DNA of 64,000 bases from Aspidiotus rigidus (lineage: Eukaryota > Arthropoda > Insecta > Hemiptera > Diaspididae). Below are positions 57,238 to 64,000 of this stretch, piece by piece. The translations under genes and the position numbers were made by a program. Under the pieces are notes generated by a model that ran no database searches, had not been told where the DNA came from, and saw nothing but the letters and a program-made list of their open reading frames with translations. The stretch lies in the NCBI GenBank assembly GCA_035079385.1, contig JAVHKY010000013.1, positions 15,746,001 through 15,810,000 of the forward strand, in the 5' to 3' direction. Numbering within the stretch: position 1 is the first letter of the stretch; every line of letters begins with the position of its first letter.

Positions 57238-57948
57238 GGGACTAGGGTGTTTCACTGAAAGATTTTTCTACCTAAAAGAATTCACCGATTGAGATTCACC
57301 TTCAGAAAGTTCCCCTACAGATAATTCACCTGATAGAAGTAGTGGTTCACCACATGGTAAGTTCACTGTGACGAAAGTTCACCGACAAAATTCGATTATA
57401 TTTTTGTTCATGAATTTAATTAATCATTTTAATTCAAGTTTAATAATATTAGAAAATTGATTTGATAATTTTATTTTTGATATATTTAAGTATTATTTAT
57501 TTTTATATTTCAATTGAATTTAATTATGAAAAAAAAATATAAATAATCATATTTTATTGAAATGAAAATTACTTATTAAAATTTTTAAACAAAATTTTAA
57601 ACAAATGAATCGATTTGATGAATTAAAAACTTTAATTATAAATAATAAAATACAATTTATTAATTTAATTTATAAATATTAATATTTCAATCAAATAAAT
57701 TTTCTTTATTAAATTATCATTTGTTTAAATAATTTTATAAATAAAATTTGGTATATCAAAGCATCAAATAAAAGTCGAGCAAAAAAGGTGAATTTCGTCG
57801 TCGGTGTCGGGGAACACAAAGAAGGAAGATGAACTTTCCTGACAGTGAAAAAAAAACCTGACAGGTGAACTTTCCTGTCGGTGATCTTCCTTCAAAAAGA
57901 CTAACTCGGTGAAAAATCTTCCGTCTTTCGGTGAACTGGTCGAATCCC
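57238..57948 (-). mobile_element. Mutator-like MITE family 1, copy B
   Basis: Flanked by a perfect 9-bp duplication CCATCGGAA (57229-57237, 57949-57957). Ends GGGACTAGGGTGTTTCAC and GGTGAACTGGTCGAATCCC. Inverse orientation relative to copy A, sharing the AT-rich core (..AAATTTGGTATATCAAAGCATC..) and the many GGTGAA/TTCACC subterminal words. Confidence 0.85.
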
Positions 57949-58329
57949 CCATCGGAAAGCTTTACACAAATTCGAATGTCGTGTCAAGCTCTTGAGGTAG
58001 GCTGGAAACCCCGTTTCTTCGAATATCGAATTTCCCAAGCTAGGTCATAGCTTCCGTCTCCTATGATATCCAAATTTTCTGGACATACGCGTATATAATT
58101 AGGAATTCGAAACTTTCCTAAGTCACTGAATCAGGTCGAAGCCTCCTTCCCCGTTCCAGACCACAATTTCATGTTCCTCATATCTATACATAGCATAGCT
58201 AAAAATCCGAAATTTTTCAGAGTTTCTAAATTAGGTCAGAACTATCGTTCCTCGGCAAGATGGAAACTTTCGAACATTTTTTCAAGTCTCTAGAGGAAAT
58301 TATGAAAAATTTGGTAAAAAACCCCCAAA

Positions 58330-58448
58330 AAATATAGTATTTTTAGGCAATTTTTTTCTTCATTTTCTTTGCTCAACTCGCTTAGTTTGAAAAAAAAGGT
58401 CAAATAAAAGTCAAGTATCTTCAGAATTTCTTGTCAGTAGACACCCTG
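58330..58448. mobile_element. right end of CAGGGTGTCTAC-type transposon
   Basis: AAAAAAGGTCAAATAAAAGT..CTTCAGAATTTC..CAGTAGACACCCTG, the same right end as at 62281-62371. The matching left end was not found. Confidence 0.5.
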
Positions 58449-58499
58449 TAACGGTCTGACATGGATACATATCGTAAATTGCTCTAGATTATGCAAATA

Positions 58500-58888
58500 C
58501 AGGGTGTCTACCAGGTCAACTAAGTCAACTAAGTGAATTAAAGTCAACTTTTTTGAAACATGGTCAACTAAGTCAAGTAAAGTCAACTTTTCTATCCGTA
58601 GGTCAACTGAAAAGTCCAAAAATGCATAATTTTGTGTAAAGAAAGTTAATCACATGTCTTCCTATATGCACAATATCAAGGTATAATCAACAAACTTCTG
58701 ACTTTTAAAATGACACATTTTTCAATTAAATATTAATTCTTGCAAAAGAATAAAAAAATACTGAAATTACGATATTAGTTTGGAGAGGGGGGAGGGGAGT
58801 TTAATATTTTGTAGGGTCAAATAAAATATCGGAAAAAAGGTCAACTAATGTCAACTATTTTCATTTTTTAATTCTGGTAGACAGCCTG
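58500..58888. mobile_element. short CAGGGTGTCTACC-type element
   Basis: Left CAGGGTGTCTACCAGGTCAA, right TTCTGGTAGACAGCCTG. AAATA lies next to both ends. The left subterminal part has repeated 'gtcaactaagtcaa', mirrored by TCAACTAATGTCAACT near the right end. 389 bp, no ORF. Confidence 0.65.
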
Positions 58889-61845
58889 AAATACGATAAT
58901 TTACTAACGGATGAATTTTATCGTATATGGCAAAGAAAGGCAAGAGCAAGTGAGAGAGGATTATTCGACTGATAATACGAGTGTTCGCAATCGCTCGATT
59001 TACGTCATAAACAGTTTCATATCCATCATCTGAATGATGACTTTCGCGAGATTTGTGTCAACGAGAATACAGTAAACGGAGCAAAGAAACTCAGACGCAC
59101 GCCCAATTACTGGGGATAACAATCTTTAATAATATTATTGTGGACGAAGACACGTCAATGTACGTCCAAAGTTGATTTTCTTCGTCGTCACCCCGAAAAG
59201 ATATCAATTTCGCATTTGCATTTGAATACTATGCACCGCACTATGGCGCTATTACCATCGTGTTTCCTCGTCGTACACCGCCAGACCAGCATTGTCTGGT
59301 AGTATAACATCAAATTAATACCGAAAGTCCCCCAAAGCTACGTAATTAAAACACCTTTTCCGAGAGAGGTATAACCCAACGTATAGGAGTGTGAAATACA
59401 ATGTCCGTGTGTGTATGTGTGCCAACGTGAAATTGACACGTTCGCAGAACCTCCGATATATAATCCTATTCCGCGAGTGAAATAATAGAATTGCCACGAA
59501 AATGTGCGCGTCCAGCGAAAACCATAATGCACGATTATGGAGGATTATATTGGTGAAGCGAGTCAGTAAAAACCGCACGAATATAATGTGAGAAAAAATC
59601 ACAAGTCCGAGTAATTTTACACCGTTGGCATTTAGACGTTTTTGTGAAATTTGGACAACATCGAATAGTGCACGATGTACGAAGTAATCATCGTAGCGGT
59701 ATGTGCTTCGGAAAATTAAATTCGGCGTTGTATTGGAATTTGGTGAATTTGATATCTTTTCCGTACCTGTGGTATATTGATCCAATAGGCTAACTACTCT
59801 TTTGCCTAAACCAGCCTCGAGAAGATACTAGTCTATAAACGACCTAATTCTAGAGGGACAGGGTCGAGGCTAGGTGCCGTCTTCTCTGTTTCTGACTTGT
59901 ACGACACCTGGAACCGCACTCATTCCACCTAGAAGAACCACTATAGCAACCATTTCTGGTACTAGTTGGTAGCATCAGCCGGGGTATGATGGCAGTAAGC
60001 GCGCCGAGAAACGATACGAATAAGTTGGAACAGATTTTTCCTGGAACATGGGACTACAGAAGACCAACCAATTTACTCCGAGAATCACACTTACTCCACC
60101 TGGAAGACATCATAAGTTGGCAGGCTAACCACTATGGCAATCGCTCCTAGTACTAGTTGGTAGGGTAGCGATGGGTGCAGGAAAACGATTTTGACAAGTT
60201 GAACTTGACTCAGGCTGGAAAACGTGATAGAAAAGCCTTGAGGAACCTTTCCTCCCAAAACAATACTTGAGTATCTGTTAATGCTCATTTGTCCCTGATG
60301 CAGAGGCAGTGTACTGATATTACCTTAGGTCCATTATGAAACTAGCCTGGGTGAGATATGCTAGACTAGTCTGTGCGAGCTTGTACCAGAGGTAGGGGGA
60401 CCTCTGGTTGGGGCTACTTGTTATTTCCTCTACTGGTTAAAGAGGGCAGCGATGACTTAGTTTATGAGCCTAGAATAGGCTATCCATGTAATGTCCTTGG
60501 GGCATGCCGGGCTAGAGCCAGACTTTTTTGATAGATTGCCTTCTTCTCCTACTCCGAGAGTTCTCTTAGATGAAGTCAACTTGGCCGCTGTTTGTGTCTC
60601 CCTGAGAAGTTGTATTCAAAGTGTCGAAAAAACTTCCGATTATGATGTTCTGGAAGAATAGCCCGAGAAAGAGACTAGAGAGAAACAGACAGACCGACCG
60701 ATAGACTTACGCGAAAAAGTATCTTTTTTCATGGGACCGCAGAAGAGTAAGATACTTACTTGGCTGTCCAATTGTTCCTTTTATTTGTTTCGAATCAGTT
60801 AGTAAAACCAATTTCATGAAGACAGTGAAGACTTGTATAGGTTACGATAATCTTTTAGACTTCATTTGTGTGGAAACCGGTCACAGTCGCTGTCTGATGC
60901 TAGACAATGTATGTACTTTGAAATCTGGTAATGAATGTACAATGTTCGAAAAATCGACTCTGTTATGAAGCTCTGGTAGCTGGCGTCCCATCTGCTACTC
61001 CTAGCGTTTAGGAATTTCTATTGCGAACAACGTCAATTTCCGAGATCCCGTCTCAAGTGCGATAGTCGAGAGATCTTATCGCTAGATAACGTTGTCGTCA
61101 CTTTCTTTAATTCTGCGTAAATCGTCTCTTATCTGAAGCTAAAGGTGTTTGAGAACGATTTAACATGTGCTATTTCTGATAACAATTTTATTCTGTGGTG
61201 CTAGCGCGAGTGGAAATGGAGGTTACAGCAGTTTGACCTCGTTCTGAATGTCGGACCGTGGAGATATTTTTTATTGAGACGAGCTTTCCCAACTTGTATG
61301 TCTTGTTTAGTGACCTTCCCCTTTCTGTTCCAAAGTCGAAGTAACCTTACTAAAATCTCAGAGAATTCAATACTTGTGCGTTATTTTTGTCCTGATGCGC
61401 TGAATCCATCTAGTGAGAGAAACAATTTGATTCTCTGACATGCCTTACATTGTCTGCATAGAATATGAATATCAGAAAAACTCGTTTTTTGAAATGATCC
61501 ACGGTCTAGATTGATTTAACTCTGGTTTGAAGTCCTTGAAAGGTGATTTTCTACTCTTGAAATTTGGAATTCGCTCATTTTGAGGTTTAGGCCTGTATAT
61601 TATCGCTCATTTATGATAAGATTAAGGTCAGGAATGCTCAAATTGATGAATGGTCACAGGCCCCGCCTCCAAGCTATATATGATAGAAAGGGAATTAGAT
61701 GAGGACTTCGAAAATTGCCGACCTCCGAGCTTTGCCGGACGGAGGATGTTTTTTCTGACGACACTACCACCCTCACCTCCCGCCCCACCCGTTAAAAGAG
61801 GTTGCCTGTTGAAACAGTATTTTTATCCAATTTGACTTTCTTTCT
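58889..61845. other. intron DNA, no gene established
   Basis: 59930-60170 has two copies of a unit of about 190 bp ('ccactat.gcaa.c', TACTAGTTGGTAG). A 156-codon minus-strand frame (59785-59315) has no recognisable domain, signal peptide or splice context and is treated as chance. 61660-61720 is a minisatellite unit. Confidence 0.4.
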
Positions 61846-62242
61846 AACGGGAACTTGTTTTATCGGGGGCTTTTCAGGAAGAACGTCCGCCGGCCGGCAA
61901 GCGCCCCTCCAAGTCCCTGTCCTATCATGTGTAGCTTGTGGGCGGCGCCTGTGACGTCACTATTTGATGACGTCATAGATCAGTTTTTTGAAGTTCCCTT
62001 CCCATTATGTATAGGTACAAAGTTCGGGACTGTGACGTCACTTTGATGACTTCATAGGTCAGCCTTGGGTCGTCACAATCTGATGACGTCATAGGTAAGT
62101 TTTTTTCAAGTTCCTCTCCTATTATGTTTAGCTCCAAAGTCTAGGGCTGTGACATCACAATTTGATGACTTCATACGTCAGCCTTGTAACGTCACAATCT
62201 ACATTTTTCAGATCCCGCGTGCCCCATAAAACAGGTTCTCTG
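61846..62242. mobile_element. short TIR element with TGACGTCA words
   Basis: Left AACGGGAACTTGTTTTATCG, right CCCCATAAAACAGGTTCTCTG: the same termini as the minisatellite-bearing element at 30703-32316. The interior has three units of 'gt(g/t)acgtcac..tttgatgacgtcatagg.cag'. Confidence 0.6.
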
Positions 62243-62280
62243 CCACCCCTCATTTATCGCCGTTAGAAAACCCTTGAAGT

Positions 62281-62371
62281 TTTTTTTTTTCTACTTCGTT
62301 GACTCGCTTACTTTCAAAAAAGGTCAATAAATGTCAAGTATTTTCAGAATTTCCTTCCAGTAGACACCCTG
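62281..62371. mobile_element. right end of CAGGGTGTCTAC-type transposon, second copy
   Basis: Similar over about 90 bp to 58360-58448 and ends in GTAGACACCCTG. Directly followed by the hammerhead-like motif of a PLE piece. Confidence 0.5.
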
Positions 62372-62378
62372 TATTAAT

Positions 62379-62418
62379 TACAAGAGTACTTTCGGATGTT
62401 ACCCCATCATCAGTTGTA
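62379..62418 (-). ncRNA. hammerhead-ribozyme-like motif of PLE 5
   Basis: Minus strand: TACAA, CTGATGA, T, GGGGTAACATCC, GAA, palindromic AGTACT, C, TTGTA. TACAA/TTGTA give a 5-bp stem I, GG/CC plus a wobble pair give a weak stem II, and AGTACT could form stem III between two molecules. Nearly the same as the palindrome motifs at 23764-23839. Confidence 0.5.
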
Positions 62419-62539
62419 TCTCTACTGAGGAACAAGACCCTGTTTTTATTGTATAACACTGATCTGATTAGTTATAACAATACTGTATTGTGATTGATTC
62501 ATTCGCCTATGTGTTAAGTTTCTATCAGCTACCAAGTCG

Positions 62540-63340
62540 GCTATAATCTTATTGGTTGGCCCTGTTCATCCTGTCTTGTCCAATGACCAAGCCGAATGAT
62601 CTTTTGATGTAAAACGAGATCACATTGCCTATATGACTTCGAGTACTTCCTTTATCATTTTGCAGTTCTTCATTGCAAAGTTTGCCAAACATGTGACTCT
62701 CCTCATTCCTTCCCACTCTTTCTAAACGCAATAACAAATAAATGTATGTAGGAACGCTATACCCTTCTCACAAATTTTCGTGTTAGTAGCGTTGCATCGA
62801 TTCTCGCAGCCGGATTTGGTAGTTGCATATGTTATAAGGTAGATAATAGTAGTAGGTAGTCATTTTTCCGATGTTAAATTTTCTCCCAGTCTAAAGAAGA
62901 CGTCTTTGCACTGTTCGCAACTGAGCCGCCTAGTCGTTGCCTATGAGTGGGTTTCTATAGATGTCCACATTTACATCATAACTACTGAAAGCTTCCATCA
63001 CCTTGTTTGTGTACTTTCCTATGTATGCTACTGATTCAGAGTATACTTTCTCACTCTGCTGTCTTGGGTTTTCTCCTTTGCCTCCATTTTCCCAATTACT
63101 CAGTTGCTGTTTACTGCTGCGGTCTGCTTAAATTACTTTCCTTTTCTCTTCATTGTCCTTTGGAAGAGAGATCACTCAGTGGCAGTAGTTGTGCCGTGCG
63201 TGCTGATAGGAGTCGGTTGGCATGATGATGTCGGTGTGCGTCGGCTTCCTGCAGATCTTGTATTCTTTCTCCAGTGTGAGTGTTAGGTCCAAATAGTTGA
63301 TGGCCTCATTGCCCGATCGCAATGTACTTCGTGTTTATTA
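62540..63340 (-). pseudogene. Penelope-like element 5, RT end, broken
   Basis: Minus-strand pieces: EAINYLDLTLTLEKEYKI and CRKPTHTDIIMPTDSYQH (63310-63200), the 'N-Y/F-L-D-L' and 'R-K-P-T-H-T-D' motifs that follow the RT palm in PLE-type proteins; then VYSESVAYIGKYTNKVMEAF (63050-62990) with shifts and stops. A further frame (62737-62549) is of unclear origin. The GIY-YIG part was not seen. Its 3' side leads into the hammerhead-like motif. Confidence 0.6.
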
Positions 63341-64000
63341 GAATATTTTTTATATGAATTTCCTGTTTTTGAAATTTTTTATAACGTATATTTTATCTTG
63401 TTTTGTTTTCCAGGTGAGTTTCAGTTATATCATTTATCTGGCGAGTCTCGTTGAGTACCAATCCGTATTCATGTAAGTTATTTGGATCTTATAAGATAGT
63501 CTACCGTATCAGCAGTCTGCACTTCTCTTTTCACGACGTAAGTTGTGCGACAGTTATTGTTGAACAATTACCATAAATAAGTCACAAAATAGAATCAGTG
63601 TTGAGCGTTTTCATCAATTTCTACATCACGTCAAGGCGATTAAACGTTCATCCACCTCTCTCTGATGCATTTCGCCTTCGTTCTTCTTAATTTATCGCTA
63701 TGTTGCATAAAAATAATTTTTTAAAAAGTGAAACGGTAATAGAGCGAATATGCGGTAAAAGCGGAATCCATCACGCTCGCTCTATCATGAAGTCGTTAGG
63801 AAGTAACTTCGAGTCGTTATCTATTTTACGAACGAAAAGTTTTATTCGATTTGTGTACGGAAAAACTTTTATTTCTCCGTTTCGTACGCGGTTCATCCAA
63901 TAAGCCTTTGAATTGAAGTTCATCGAGTTGAATTTTCGTTTCAAATTTTTTGTTGTACTCAAACGAAGTTGAAACTAGTAATTTTAACTTCGAATGCTGA
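63341..64000. other. right edge, no gene seen
   Basis: No exon recognised. The Capon PTB exons ('G-x-L-D-V-P-R-P', 'R-R-I-R-Y-E-F') are not here. The frames at 63700-63962 overlap on both strands and look like chance. Confidence 0.35.

Noticed and set aside
59315..59785. 156-codon minus-strand ORF
   Set aside because: No recognisable domain, no signal peptide or coding-like composition, no splice context; long open frames of this size occur by chance in a 64-kb window.

Overview
The window is arthropod nuclear DNA, most likely insect. Evidence: spliced genes with GT-AG introns, an almost insect-identical N-terminus of the adaptor Capon (NOS1AP), high A+T, and dense repeats from several eukaryotic transposon classes (Jockey-type LINEs, Penelope-like elements, hAT, Mutator-like elements and many MITEs). 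There is no sign of bacterial organisation. Only two host genes can be supported; the rest is mostly intronic or intergenic DNA filled with mobile elements in various states of decay.

Left part (1-18 kb): a LINE gag-like ORF1 runs off the left edge on the minus strand. Then comes a plus-strand gene (about 1590-8306) assembled from eleven frame-compatible exons. It encodes a von Willebrand factor A domain, the hemicentin-type middle region and one Ig domain, so probably an extracellular adhesion protein; its signal-peptide exon was not found. A hairpin MITE, minisatellites and a foldback element follow. From about 12.5 kb the sequence looks like upstream and 5'UTR DNA of the next gene, whose first coding exon (18049-18156) is Capon/NOS1AP. 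No further Capon exon was recognised up to 64000, so everything to the right is probably its first intron (at least 45.8 kb) or lies beyond the gene.

Right part (18-64 kb): a transposon graveyard. It holds at least five Penelope-like element (PLE) pieces; the best has a 394-codon RT-GIY-YIG ORF flanked by degenerate direct repeats. Hammerhead-ribozyme-like motifs occur at or near PLE 3' ends. Two non-autonomous hAT elements (one with a perfect 8-bp target duplication), several Mutator-like elements with 9-bp duplications (one carrying an ORF that starts and stops inside its long inverted repeats), LINE fragments, and minisatellite or satellite arrays (one rich in the TGACGTCA palindrome) fill the rest. 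Nested insertions are common.

The most noteworthy material is the group of hammerhead-like motifs, including an inverted pair in a 177-bp palindrome; a PLE split by a G-run-rich minisatellite element; and the Mutator-like element with an ORF bounded by its own terminal repeats. All assignments come from reading the sequence; no database search or folding program was run.
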